A DNA stretch of 64,000 nucleotides from Pseudonocardia hierapolitana (GCF_007994075.1 NZ_VIWU01000001.1:62001-126000); one strand, 5' to 3'. Counted from the stretch's first letter, positions 9,493-17,529 are shown. Numbers and translations: made by a program. Notes: a model not told the origin generated them from the letters alone.

Positions 9493-9840
9493 ATGAGCCG
9501 CTCGCCAGAGATCTCACAGGCGATCTTCGAGGACGTCAAGGCCGTCGTGGTGACCACGCTGGACATCGAGGACAAGGCCGATGACCTCGGCCCGGAGACG
9601 GGCCTACACGGCAATCTTCCCGAGCTCGACTCGCTCACCGTCGTCAAGCTCATCGTCGCCCTGCAGGAGCGGTTCGGGATCGAGATCGAGATCGACGAGA
9701 TCATGGGCGACGTCTTCGGCAGCCTTGGGCGGCTCGCGGCCTTCGTGGAGTCCAAGGTGCGCTGGGAGCCACTCGTCGGAGTCGATACAGGAAGGGTGCG
9801 GCATGACGTCTCCAGGCGTGCACCTGAGGGAGATCACTGA
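9493..9840 (+). CDS. Free-standing acyl/peptidyl carrier protein
   Basis: 115 residues. The phosphopantetheine attachment serine is S47 in LPELDSLTVVKL, and the acidic helix 2/3 (ERFGIEIEIDEIM) is typical of acyl carrier proteins. It starts 10 bases after the ligase stop, with AGGAGAACC before the ATG. Its last 38 bases overlap the acetyltransferase start in another frame; the tail after about residue 90 looks poorly conserved. It should be primed by an Sfp-type transferase, and one is encoded at 39616-40284. It is likely the partner of the ligase at 7887-9482. Confidence 0.85.
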   Translation: MSRSPEISQAIFEDVKAVVVTTLDIEDKADDLGPETGLHGNLPELDSLTVVKLIVALQERFGIEIEIDEIMGDVFGSLGRLAAFVESKVRWEPLVGVDTGRVRHDVSRRAPEGDH

Positions 9841-10273
9841 CGCCAACCGGGATGCGGTTCGCGCCCTCCGCATCCGGCGTGACCAGAAGCAGTTCGTCGC
9901 CTCGGTGTCCAAGTCGCTCAAGCAGGCGGCAGCGACGCCGGAGGCCAATCCCTGGTATCGCGCCGTGTACCGCGGCGACGAGCCGGTCGGCTTCGTGATG
10001 CTGTCGTGGAGCCCGCCGGCTGGTCCCTTCGAGGGGCGGCATTTCCTCTGGCGTCTCCTCATCGACAAGCGGTACCAGAGGCGCGGGATCGGCCGGGAGG
10101 TGCTGACACAGATCGCCGAGCTGGTTCGAGCCGATGGCGCCGCCGAGCTGCTGACCAGCTACGAGCCTGGAGAAGGCGAACCATGGCCCTTCTACCGGCG
10201 GTTCGGCTTCCGGCCTACCGGTGAGATCGACGACGGCGAGATCGTCTTGCGGCTCAGGCTGTCCGCTCGCTGA
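9803..10273 (+). CDS. GNAT N-acetyltransferase (polyamine/diamine acetyltransferase-like)
   Basis: 156 residues. The acetyl-CoA loop is visible in YQRRGIGREVL near residue 93, and PFYRRFGFRPTGE near the end is the usual GNAT C-terminus. The front, RRDQKQFVASVSKSL, resembles the spermidine/spermine acetyltransferases BltD and PaiA. GAAGGG at 9791-9796 stands 6 bases before ATG 9803, so this start, inside the end of the carrier protein gene, is preferred to longer frames. As the last gene of the run it may tailor the product or protect the producer by acetylating free amines of a cationic peptide (inference). Confidence 0.8.
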   Translation: MTSPGVHLREITDANRDAVRALRIRRDQKQFVASVSKSLKQAAATPEANPWYRAVYRGDEPVGFVMLSWSPPAGPFEGRHFLWRLLIDKRYQRRGIGREVLTQIAELVRADGAAELLTSYEPGEGEPWPFYRRFGFRPTGEIDDGEIVLRLRLSAR

Positions 10274-10290
10274 GCAAAGCGCGAAGCCCC

Positions 10291-10313
10291 GCCGGGCCGG
10301 CGCCTTGCCCGGC
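10291..10313 (+). terminator. Hairpin after the biosynthetic operon
   Basis: GCCGGGC (10291-10297) and GCCCGGC (10307-10313) are a perfect 7-bp inverted repeat with a 9-base loop, 17 bases after the acetyltransferase stop. No T-run follows, as is usual for GC-rich actinomycete terminators. Confidence 0.5.
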
Positions 10314-10339
10314 CGCTCGTGGACTCATTGGATGACGGT

Positions 10340-11059
10340 GTGGCCAGTCGGATCCTCCTCATCGAGGACGACTCGACGATCGGGGAAGTCCTGTCGTCGA
10401 GTCTGCGGAGTCATGCGCACGAGGTGGTGTGGGAGCGGACGGGGGCCGCCGGGCTAGCATCGGCCTCCGCCACAATGGTCGACCTCGTTCTGCTGGACCT
10501 CGGGCTTCCCGATCTCGACGGCATCGAGGTCTGCCGACAGCTTCGGCGCGCTCAACCCGGCTGTGTTCTCGTCATCCTGACCGCGCGTGCGGCGGAGATG
10601 GACGTCGTGGTGGGGCTGGAGGCAGGCGCCGACGACTATCTGGTCAAGCCCGTCCGACTGGCCGAGTTGCACGCGCGAATCCGCGCCCACCTGCGCCGGA
10701 ACGAGGCGGCCGCGACCGTACCAGCGGTCCCCATCGGCGACCTCGTCGTCGACGTACCCCGCCGCAGGGTCACCGTCGCCGGCCGGGATCTCCGCCTGCG
10801 CGTGAAGGAGTTCGACCTCCTGGCCCGCCTGGCTGCGCAACCTGACGTGGCGCTGAGCCGAGAGACCCTCATGTCCGACGTGTGGGACGAGCACTGGTTC
10901 GGCTCCACCAAGACGCTCGACGTCCACATCGCAGCGCTTCGCCGCAAGATCGGGGAGGTCGCCGCCTCGGCGAGAGCCTGTGTTCCTGAGATCGTCACAC
11001 TGCGTGGCTACGGATACCGGTTGGAGCTCGGGGCGCCGGACGACAGCGCGCGTCCCTAG
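10340..11059 (+). CDS. OmpR-family response regulator
   Basis: 239 residues. The receiver domain has ILLIEDDS at the N-terminus, the phospho-acceptor aspartate in LVLLDLGLPDLDG near residue 46 and the conserved lysine in VKPVR near 97. The winged-helix DNA-binding domain covers about 130-230 (TLDVHIAALRRKIG, TLRGYGYRLE). GTG 10340 is chosen over an in-frame GTG at 10319 because it gives the standard receiver start and GGATG lies 6 bases upstream. A histidine kinase lies nearby but in the opposite direction, across a transposase remnant. The pair may control the upstream cluster, though no binding site is evident. Confidence 0.88.
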   Translation: MASRILLIEDDSTIGEVLSSSLRSHAHEVVWERTGAAGLASASATMVDLVLLDLGLPDLDGIEVCRQLRRAQPGCVLVILTARAAEMDVVVGLEAGADDYLVKPVRLAELHARIRAHLRRNEAAATVPAVPIGDLVVDVPRRRVTVAGRDLRLRVKEFDLLARLAAQPDVALSRETLMSDVWDEHWFGSTKTLDVHIAALRRKIGEVAASARACVPEIVTLRGYGYRLELGAPDDSARP

Positions 11060-11079
11060 TGCCTACTAGCGTCTGTCCT

Positions 11080-11341
11080 AGAAAGTGGATCTTCGTCGCT
11101 GTCCTGGATCCGGTGGCGGACCCGTGCCGGTACACCGTGGCGGGACGTACCCGAGCGGTACGAGTCCTGGCAGTCGGTCTACGGCCTGTTTCGACGCTGG
11201 CAGCGAGATGGCATTTGGCCGCGGATCCTGACGCACCTTGCAGGAACAGAACCGGGGCGTGGCCACCCGCTACGACAAGCTGGCCCTGCGCTTCGAAGCC
11301 ACCCAGATCGCAGGCGTCGACATCTGGCTCCGCCGATTAGT
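11080..11341 (+). pseudogene. IS5-family transposase remnant
   Basis: From 11108 the sequence translates as an IS5/DUF4096-type N-terminal piece (IRWRTRAGTPWRDVPERY, then WQSVYGLFRRWQRDGIWPRI). From about 11250, in another frame, it gives the family's C-terminal piece (NRGVATRYDKLALRFEAT). The middle, with the catalytic residues, is missing. It is therefore a deletion scar, not an active element. It sits between the convergent response regulator and sensor kinase. Confidence 0.75.
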
Positions 11342-11346
11342 ACGCG

Positions 11347-12684
11347 CTAGCCGCGGTCGCCGGCAGCGACGCCGGGGATCGGACGGTTGGCCGACAAGTC
11401 GGCAATCGCCGACGGCAACAGAAGGGTGAACACCGGCGGTGTTCGGCAGGCGAGCTCCAGCCGACCGCCCTCGGCCTCCGCGAGGCGTCGCGCCAGTGCC
11501 AGGCCGATCCCGTGCCCGTTTCGCTGGTCGGCACGTCCGGCGAACAGGACGCTCTCGGGTTCGTGCACACCACGTCCCTCGTCGGAGACGTCGATCGCCA
11601 CCGCGTTGGTGGCCTCACGGACCGCGACCGCGACGGTTCCTTTGCCGTGTGTTGTCGCGTTGTCCAGGAGCACCGCGAGGACCTGCCGGACCGCCGCAGC
11701 CGATGCGCGCGGGTCCGGTGCTCCCGAATCGATGTTCAGGTCGAGGCCGCGGCCTTCGAGCGCGAGGCGCTCGCGCCACTCCGGCGACATCTCGCCCAGC
11801 AGTGCACGGAGATCGAGTGGGCCGGCCCCGGTGGCTCGTTCGTCATGAGCGAGGGCCAGCAACTCGTCGATGGTCAACTCCAGTCGATCCGCGTCGGCGA
11901 GACTCGCGATGATCGCGGACCTGAGATCCTGGTCCGGCGGCTCGAGAGCGGCTTCGAGTCGCAGCCGCAGACCCGCGAGCGGCGTGCGCAACTGATGGGT
12001 GACGTCGGCGGACAGCGACCGCTCCCTGGCGAGCAGGTCGTCGAGGCGACCGGCGGTGTGGTTGAGCGCGTTTCCTACCGAGTCGATCTCCGGGATCCCG
12101 CCTTGCCGGGTCCGCACGCTGAAGTCGCCCTCGCCCAGCCGACGCGCAGCGACGACCAGGTCCTCGAGTGGCCGCGCCAGCCGGCGAGCCTGCCGACGCC
12201 CGACGAGCCATGCGGCGGCAACGGCAAAGGCCGCGAGCGCGGCCATCGCGCCCCACACCAGCGCCACCGGCTGCAGAACGGTGCTGAGCGGAGTGGTGGC
12301 CCGCACCGCACCGATCACGTCGTTGTATTCCGTGACCGGCACGGCGACGACGAGATTGCCGCCGTCCGTTCCGGCTCCCACCCCGCCCACGAGGGCCTGG
12401 GCGATCTCCCGTCGTTCCATGCCCGGCCCGGCACCAGCCAGCCAGACGCCGTCCTCGTCGTACACCCCGACCTGGACCGAACCGGGCATGTTGAGGTTCG
12501 CGATCGGATCCCCGTCGGACACGTCGCCAGCCACCGCGATCGCGACGCCGACGGCGGCCCGCTGCAGCTCGCTGCGCTCGACCTGCATCGCGTACTGGAA
12601 CACCGCCACAGCGAGCGGCACTCCGAAGAGGCCGATAGCGAGAACAGCGGACCAGACCGCCAAGCCGATGATTCGAGTGCGCAC
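11347..12684 (-). CDS. Two-component sensor histidine kinase
   Basis: 445 residues. Membrane helices lie near residues 7-29 and 140-163, with a sensor loop of about 110 residues outside the membrane between them. HAMP follows, then the H-box in ADVTHQLRTPLAGL near residue 232, the N-box LLDNATTHGKG near 343 and G-boxes DEGRGV and GHGIGLALARRL. It is the only orphan kinase near the OmpR regulator at 10340-11059 and is probably its partner, although the two are convergent rather than in one operon. Confidence 0.86.
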   Translation of the reverse strand: MRTRIIGLAVWSAVLAIGLFGVPLAVAVFQYAMQVERSELQRAAVGVAIAVAGDVSDGDPIANLNMPGSVQVGVYDEDGVWLAGAGPGMERREIAQALVGGVGAGTDGGNLVVAVPVTEYNDVIGAVRATTPLSTVLQPVALVWGAMAALAAFAVAAAWLVGRRQARRLARPLEDLVVAARRLGEGDFSVRTRQGGIPEIDSVGNALNHTAGRLDDLLARERSLSADVTHQLRTPLAGLRLRLEAALEPPDQDLRSAIIASLADADRLELTIDELLALAHDERATGAGPLDLRALLGEMSPEWRERLALEGRGLDLNIDSGAPDPRASAAAVRQVLAVLLDNATTHGKGTVAVAVREATNAVAIDVSDEGRGVHEPESVLFAGRADQRNGHGIGLALARRLAEAEGGRLELACRTPPVFTLLLPSAIADLSANRPIPGVAAGDRG

Positions 12685-12828
12685 GAGGGTCTCCGTTCCG
12701 CAGCCGCCGTGGTCACCGCTCCCGGTGGCCTCTCAGCATGGTGCGTGCGGAGGTGCGTGTCACTCGCTCAGCTCTGTCCGACGACCCGGACCGTGCAGGT
12801 CACGCCAGATCATCGCCGCACAGGGCGA

Positions 12829-13341
12829 TCAGTTCATGCTCATGAAAGCGCTGCTCGACCGGACAACACCGCAAGCGCCGGGGTGGACGCCTCCAGTCCA
12901 CGGCTCCAGCCTTTCCAGCTCGAGCACGGCCTCCCCAGTGCGCTGCCGCGTTGCGGGAGCGATCTCGAATGCACTGGTCTTGTAGATCGTGCCGACGTCG
13001 CTCTCCGCGAAGTCGCGCGACGTCGCCAGGCATCGGATCGCGATCAGTTCTCTCGCTGCGCCCACCGTCAAAGCCGCCGTCAGTCGTTCCAGAACGAAGT
13101 CGAGGAACAGAGGATCTATCGAACGATGACGAGGCATGTGGGCTTGCGCCGTCAACAGCTGGGGCTCGGCAGGAGCGCATGTTGGGTCGTCGCCGATCCA
13201 CTGCAACGCGAGGAAGCAGGCGCCGGTCGCAGGCCCGTCCGGAGCATGCCCGTGTTCGATACGGTCGGCGTAGTTCACCAGGAGCGCCCGCAGCCCGGCA
13301 TGTCGGGCGATGAGATCGAATGCCACGAAGCGAAGGTCCAT
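12829..13341 (-). CDS. Conserved hypothetical protein
   Basis: 170 residues beginning MDLRFVAFDLIARHAGLRA. The ATG is preceded on the minus strand by GAGGGGAC about 6 bases away, which favours it over the longer frame reaching 13665. It looks soluble, with helices and no signal peptide or membrane segment. Cysteines occur at about residues 45, 58, 105 and 160. I do not recognise the family. It is separated from the kinase by about 140 bases and has no evident operon partner except the small frame at 13524-13619 just upstream. Confidence 0.6.
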   Translation of the reverse strand: MDLRFVAFDLIARHAGLRALLVNYADRIEHGHAPDGPATGACFLALQWIGDDPTCAPAEPQLLTAQAHMPRHRSIDPLFLDFVLERLTAALTVGAARELIAIRCLATSRDFAESDVGTIYKTSAFEIAPATRQRTGEAVLELERLEPWTGGVHPGACGVVRSSSAFMSMN

Positions 13342-13523
13342 CCTGATCGTCCCCTCGGTCGTGCTGTGCCCGGGGTACCTGACGGTCTGGTCGAGCGTGG
13401 GACTCCTCAAGAGGCTATGCCTTCTCCTGCAAGCAGAAGTACACGGGAAAGCAAGGGGGAGGTTAAAGAGCCCCACGACCACCGACGCGGAGCTGGACGA
13501 GCTGTTGCGAACCGTCGCGGACG

Positions 13524-13619
13524 TCATGGCTTCGCGTCTTCGGCAGCTAGCTGACGCTCGATCTGCTCGACGCGGTCCCGTAGCTCCCGGATCTCGCGAC
13601 GCCAGACCGTTGAGCGCAT
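13524..13619 (-). CDS. Possible 31-residue coiled-coil peptide
   Basis: A short frame starting MRSTVWRREIRELRDRVEQI and ending AAEDAKP. Charged residues with a heptad pattern (I, L, V, I, L) suggest a short coiled coil. It is on the same strand and upstream of the hypothetical gene at 12829-13341. No clear ribosome binding site is seen, so whether it is expressed is uncertain. A plus-strand frame over the same bases also looks protein-like but lacks a start codon. Confidence 0.3.
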   Translation of the reverse strand: MRSTVWRREIRELRDRVEQIERQLAAEDAKP

Positions 13620-13737
13620 GCAGGACCGGATCTTGACCTCGTCGTCGTGCGGCTCCGGTCATCACGCGACGGCAGCCAATAAGTATCAGTATTGATGCCC
13701 AATGATGCTAGTCTGACTGGGAAGAGGGGGAGCGATC

Positions 13738-13986
13738 ATGGGCAGGAGCGAGTCAGTCGCATGGAACGCCGGGAGCCCGGCGGGTGACCTAGCCGCTCGG
13801 GTGCAGGTGGAGGTGCGCTCCGAGGGGCTGATCGTGGAGCTCGGCGGACGTGACGACTGCGTCGTGCGCATGCTGCCGCCGCTCAACGTGACCGCCGAGG
13901 TCGTCGACGCGGCTTGCTCGATCCTCATCAATGCGGTCGGGCGATGTTGCTCAGAATCAGGGGTCGCGGCGGCCATCGGAGACTGA
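13738..13986 (+). pseudogene. C-terminal fragment of a class-III (diaminobutyrate-type) aminotransferase
   Basis: 82 residues. The part EGLIVELGGRDDCVVRMLPP followed by LNVTAEVVDAACSIL matches the C-terminus of diaminobutyrate-2-oxoglutarate aminotransferases (EctB/Dat family). The PLP-lysine domain and some 350 residues are absent, so it cannot be a working enzyme. A good GAGGGGGAG lies 5 bases before its ATG, so it may still be translated. The first 20 residues do not fit the family and may be random sequence joined at the deletion. It stands about 160 bases before a fragment of a Pls-type terminal domain. Confidence 0.65.
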
Positions 13987-14146
13987 CGATGGCCGCGGTC
14001 GAGCTGGCTCAGTCGGACCGGCTACTTGAATCCGCTGGGTTCAGCGGTGGAGTTGGGTCGCTGTTTGAGACGAAGTGCGCGCGTATGCGGGCGAGCAGAG
14101 CACCTGGCTGTGAACTCCGTCGGCGAGGTACTCACCATCCGCAGCT

Positions 14147-14377
14147 GATCGCGCGGGCCAACCAGCTGGCGGTGCGTTCAAGTCCGACCGATCGGCCATC
14201 GGTGCTGGTTGCACGCTCGGAGTCGGGGCGTTCGCGCACTACGGCGTCACGATGGGCGCGGGCTCAGCGCTCGAAGCCGACGCGTTCCTCGTGAAGGGCG
14301 AGGAAGTGGCGGCGGGTGCCCGCTTGCGCAGCAACCCGGCAACCGACGTACCTGGGAGAGATCAAGAGAGGAGCTGA
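14147..14377 (+). pseudogene. Fragment of a second Pls-type NRPS terminal domain
   Basis: The frame reads GAFKSDRSAIGAGCTLGVGA and, further on, FAHYGVTMGAGSALEADAFL and VKGEE, ending at a TGA at 14375-14377. It is clearly homologous to the end of the gene at 3-2111 (GGFKSDRTAIGAGCTLDVGA, YVHYGVTVGDGAMLAADSFL, MKGEE). Only about 75 of some 700 residues remain and there is no start codon. It is a relic of a second poly-amino-acid synthetase or of a partial duplication. The stop lies just before the peptidase start. Confidence 0.75.
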
Positions 14378-14381
14378 CGTT

Positions 14382-15431
14382 GTGATCAACGGCGAGCATA
14401 CTCACCGGCGCGGCGTGATGGCCCTCGTCGCCGCCGCTGCCCTGCTTTGTGCCTGTACCTCGCCCGGGCCGCTGGGGCCGGGCCCGTCGGCACCGGCGCC
14501 ACCCGCTTCCGGGTCGTTCCGGTCGCAGCTCGTCGAGGACGTGACTGCGGACGGTGCGATGGTCCACGTCGAGGCGCTGCAGCGCATCGCTGACGCGAAC
14601 GGCGGCAATCGGGCCACTCCCGGTCCGGGCTACGACGCGAGCGTCGACTACGTCGTGGGCGTGCTCCGCGGGGCCGGGTTCGACGTCAGTACCCCGTCGT
14701 TCGTGCTCGACTCGGACGACGGCGGGGAGACGACGGTCCGCAACGTGGTGGCGCAGACCCGCACCGGAAACCCGCGGCAGGTGGTGATGGGTGGGGCACA
14801 CCTCGACTCGGTCCTCGAGGGCCCGGGGATCAATGACAACGCCTCCGGTGTGGCCGCGCTCCTGGAGGCCGCCGTCCGGATGAGCGGCTCGCCCCCGGTC
14901 TCCAACGCGGTGCGCATCGCATTCTGGGCGGCGGAGGAGCAGGGTCTCTACGGCTCCGAAGCCTACGTCGACTCGCTCTCCAGCAGCGATCGCCGAGCGA
15001 TCGTCCTCTACCTCAACCTGGACATGGTGGCTTCGCCCAACGCCGGCTACTTCGTGCAAGGGGGTCGCGGCGACGACGAATCCGAGACCGGTCCGGCGGG
15101 CTCACAGGTGGCGGGCCGGGTCCTGGTCGAGGAACTGGCCGAGACCGGCGTCGCGGCTGAGCTTGCCCCGTTCGATGGCGGGTCGGACTTCGACGCGTTC
15201 CTCGAGGCGGGGATCCCCACCGGCGGCGTCTACGCCGGTGACGAGGGCGTGAAGACGACCGAGCAGGCCGAGCGCTGGGGTGGGCGAGCCGGCGCCGTCT
15301 TCGACCCCTGCTACCACTCCGCCTGCGATCGGGCGGAAGGCATCCACCGCAGCGCGCTCGATGACTTCTCCGATGCGATCGCCGGCACGGTGGCGCGGTT
15401 CGCGGAGTCCTCGGAGACGATCACTCGCTGA
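14382..15431 (+). CDS. M28-family zinc aminopeptidase lipoprotein
   Basis: 349 residues from GTG 14382, with AGAGGAG about 8 bases before it. The N-terminus RRGVMALVAAAALLCAC is a lipoprotein signal peptide with a lipobox ending LCAC, so the enzyme should be anchored outside the membrane. Zinc and catalytic residues of the Streptomyces aminopeptidase S family are present: GGAHLDS (H), GINDNASG (D), AAEEQGLYGS (EE), LNLDMV (D) and CYHSACD (H). It removes N-terminal residues from peptides. Lying next to a Pls relic, it might degrade a poly-amino-acid, as producers of poly-lysine do with metallopeptidases (inference). A decayed copy follows. Confidence 0.85.
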   Translation: MINGEHTHRRGVMALVAAAALLCACTSPGPLGPGPSAPAPPASGSFRSQLVEDVTADGAMVHVEALQRIADANGGNRATPGPGYDASVDYVVGVLRGAGFDVSTPSFVLDSDDGGETTVRNVVAQTRTGNPRQVVMGGAHLDSVLEGPGINDNASGVAALLEAAVRMSGSPPVSNAVRIAFWAAEEQGLYGSEAYVDSLSSSDRRAIVLYLNLDMVASPNAGYFVQGGRGDDESETGPAGSQVAGRVLVEELAETGVAAELAPFDGGSDFDAFLEAGIPTGGVYAGDEGVKTTEQAERWGGRAGAVFDPCYHSACDRAEGIHRSALDDFSDAIAGTVARFAESSETITR

Positions 15432-15442
15432 ACCCGGAGGGG

Positions 15443-15906
15443 ATGGCGGGACGCTCGCGTCCCGACCGCAACCGCATCCTGCTCTACTTCGATCTGGACA
15501 TGATCCCCTCGCCGAACACCGCCTACTTCGTGCTGGGCGGCAACGCAAGACGGTCGCGAAGCCCGGCCCGCCCGGCTCCGCGCACGTGGCGTGCGTCCTG
15601 GTCGAGCAGCTGGCGGCCACTGGGGTCGTCGCGAAGACGACCGAGCTCGACCGCGAGTCGGATTACGCGCCGTTCGTCGACGCAAGTATCCCGACGGGTG
15701 GTGTCACTGGCGGGCGACAGGTGGAAAGACTGAGAAGCAGGCCAACCGCTGGGGTGCGCGGCCCGGCGAACGGGGTTCGACGCGAACACCACACCCGCCG
15801 TGACCGGCTCGCCCATCTCGACCGCACCGCCCTGGACCGCTTCATCCGCGCGGTCGCCGGCACCGTGACTCACTTCGCGATGTCGACTGCGACCCGCCTC
15901 GGCTGA
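15443..15906 (+). pseudogene. Decayed tandem copy of the M28 peptidase
   Basis: Pieces in different frames match the second half of the preceding gene: ILLYFDLDMIPSPNTAYFVL corresponds to IVLYLNLDMVASPNAGYFVQ. A later frame gives VLVEQLAATGVVAKTTELD, SIPTGGV and LDRFIRAVAGTVTHFA. At least two frameshifts and loss of the N-terminal half, including the signal peptide and first zinc ligands, rule out function. The copy begins about 12 bases after the intact gene. Confidence 0.75.
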
Positions 15907-16099
15907 CTGCTCCGCGCTCGGCGGCCCGCGCTCACAGCACGACTCGCCCGCACTCATCGCGGTACTCACGGAGACAGGGTGGCTGGCAATTCCCGTTCGC
16001 GAATCGCGGTCTCGGTGCACTGGCGACCATCGACCGCGTCCAGGTTGAACACGATCGAAAACGGGAACAGAGTGGCATCTGGCCTGCGGAAGGAGCCCA

Positions 16100-16279
16100 A
16101 TGCTCGCAGTTGTCGCTGCTGTCCTGTTCGGTCTCGCCCTCCTCTTCGACCTCGTCGGGATCTCCATCGCGGTGATCACGAGCTCACTCCTCGTCACCGC
16201 GGGACTGTTCTGCCTCGCGCTGTACTTCGCCGGCGTCGGGGCGCGCCAGGTGACCTACCGCCGCCGCACCCGCCGCTGA
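16100..16279 (+). CDS. Small two-helix membrane protein
   Basis: 59 residues, starting MLAVVAAVLFGLALLFDLVG. Two hydrophobic helices cover about residues 2-20 and 24-47, and the C-terminus is strongly basic (RQVTYRRRTRR), which places it in the cytoplasm. GGAAGGAG ends 5 bases before the ATG. Function is unknown. About 190 bases without a recognisable gene separate it from the peptidase relic. Confidence 0.6.
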   Translation: MLAVVAAVLFGLALLFDLVGISIAVITSSLLVTAGLFCLALYFAGVGARQVTYRRRTRR

Positions 16280-16296
16280 TCGAACAATCCGCTTGA

Positions 16297-16319
16297 CCCC
16301 GCCGCGACGCTGGCGGGGT
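16297..16319 (+). terminator. Hairpin between the small membrane gene and the MFS gene
   Basis: CCCCGCC and GGCGGGG pair with an 8-base loop, starting 17 bases after the stop at 16279. The hairpin reaches the GTG start of the next gene (16318), so it could also affect that gene's translation. Confidence 0.4.
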
Positions 16320-17529
16320 GAGGGGTGGGTTCGGGCGCCTGTGGGCGGCCTCCGCCGTATCGAACGTCGGTGACGGGGTCGCGCTCGCGGCGGGCCCGCT
16401 ACTGCTGGCGTCCCTGACGTCCGACCCGGCGCTCGTCGCGGGCGCGATGTTCGTCCAGCAGCTGCCGTGGTTGCTGTTCGCGCTGCCGGCAGGCGTCTAC
16501 GTCGACCGGCTCGACCGGCGGCTCGTCGTCGTGCTGGTCAACCTCGTGCGGGCCGCGGTGGTCGGCGGGCTCGCGGTCGCCGTCGCCACCGGGGTCGCGA
16601 CGGTGGCCGTCGTGTACGCCGCGCTCTTCGTGGTCGGCACGATGGAGACGCTCGCCGACAACGCGAGCACCGCGCTGCTGCCCGCCGTCGTCCCCGCCGA
16701 GGACCTGCCGCGGGCGAACGCACGGCTGATGGGCGTGCAGCTCGTCGGCAACCAGCTGCTCGCCCCGCCGCTGGGTGCCGCGCTGTTCGTCGCGGCCGCC
16801 GCGCTGCCGTTCGGGCTGAATGCCGCCACGTTCCTGGTGGCGGCGGTGTTCCTCGCCACGCTGCGGGGCCGGTTCCGGCCGGTGTCCGAGGAGCCCCACC
16901 GCCCGTTGCGCCACGACATCGCCACCGGGATGCGCACCCTGCTGGGGCACCCGGTGCTGCGGATGCTCGCGGTGTGCCTGTGCCTGATGAACGTCACCCT
17001 CGTCGGCGCGTTCGCGATCCTCGTGCTATACGCGCGCGAGCGGCTGGGGCTCGACGAGGTCGGGTTCGGGCTGCTGCTCGCGGCGAGTGCGGTGGGCGGA
17101 ATCGCCGGCACCGTGGTGGCGGCCCGGCTGCAGCGCCGGTTCGGCACCGCGCTGCTGCTGCGCGTCGGCCTGGTGATCGAGACCTGCACGCACCTGTCGC
17201 TGGCGCTCGCCGGGGCGCCGTGGGTGGCGATCGCCACCATGATCGTGTTCGGCGCGCACGCGAGCCTGTGGGGCATCCTCTCGCTGTCCTGGCGCCAGCG
17301 CGTGGTCCCCGACGCGCTGCGCGGGCGCGTCAACAGCGGGTACTTCCTGTTCTCGGTCGGCGGTGCCGCCATCGGCGCCCTGGGCGGCGGGTTGGTGGCC
17401 CGCGCCCTGGGGATCACGGCGCCGTTCTGGATCGCGTTCGGCGGGATGGTGGTGCTCACCGCCGTGGCGTGGCGGCGTTTCAGCCCGGCCCTTCTCGACG
17501 AGCCGGTCGACGCTAGCCGCGCCAGCTGA
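16318..17529 (+). CDS. MFS transporter (MFS_3/EntS-like)
   Basis: 403 residues with about twelve hydrophobic helices. DRLDRRL between the second and third helices is the MFS loop motif. The wording near the front (SAVSNVGDGVALAAGPLL) and RVNSGYFLFSVGGAAIGALG resemble the enterobactin-exporter EntS branch, usually drug or siderophore exporters. The gene converges with the dehydrogenase at 17513 and overlaps its end by 17 bases. Substrate unknown. Confidence 0.82.
   Translation: MRGGFGRLWAASAVSNVGDGVALAAGPLLLASLTSDPALVAGAMFVQQLPWLLFALPAGVYVDRLDRRLVVVLVNLVRAAVVGGLAVAVATGVATVAVVYAALFVVGTMETLADNASTALLPAVVPAEDLPRANARLMGVQLVGNQLLAPPLGAALFVAAAALPFGLNAATFLVAAVFLATLRGRFRPVSEEPHRPLRHDIATGMRTLLGHPVLRMLAVCLCLMNVTLVGAFAILVLYARERLGLDEVGFGLLLAASAVGGIAGTVVAARLQRRFGTALLLRVGLVIETCTHLSLALAGAPWVAIATMIVFGAHASLWGILSLSWRQRVVPDALRGRVNSGYFLFSVGGAAIGALGGGLVARALGITAPFWIAFGGMVVLTAVAWRRFSPALLDEPVDASRAS

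Noticed and set aside
13310..13636. Plus-strand frame with TTTDAELDELLRTVADVMAS
   Set aside because: The stretch looks protein-like, but no start codon lies between the nearby GGGGGAGG and the coding-like part, and the longer frame starts inside a gene on the other strand. It may be a relic.
13987..14146. Possible PLP-decarboxylase start after the aminotransferase fragment
   Set aside because: MAAVELAQSDRLLESAG is suggestive, but nothing downstream supports a decarboxylase.
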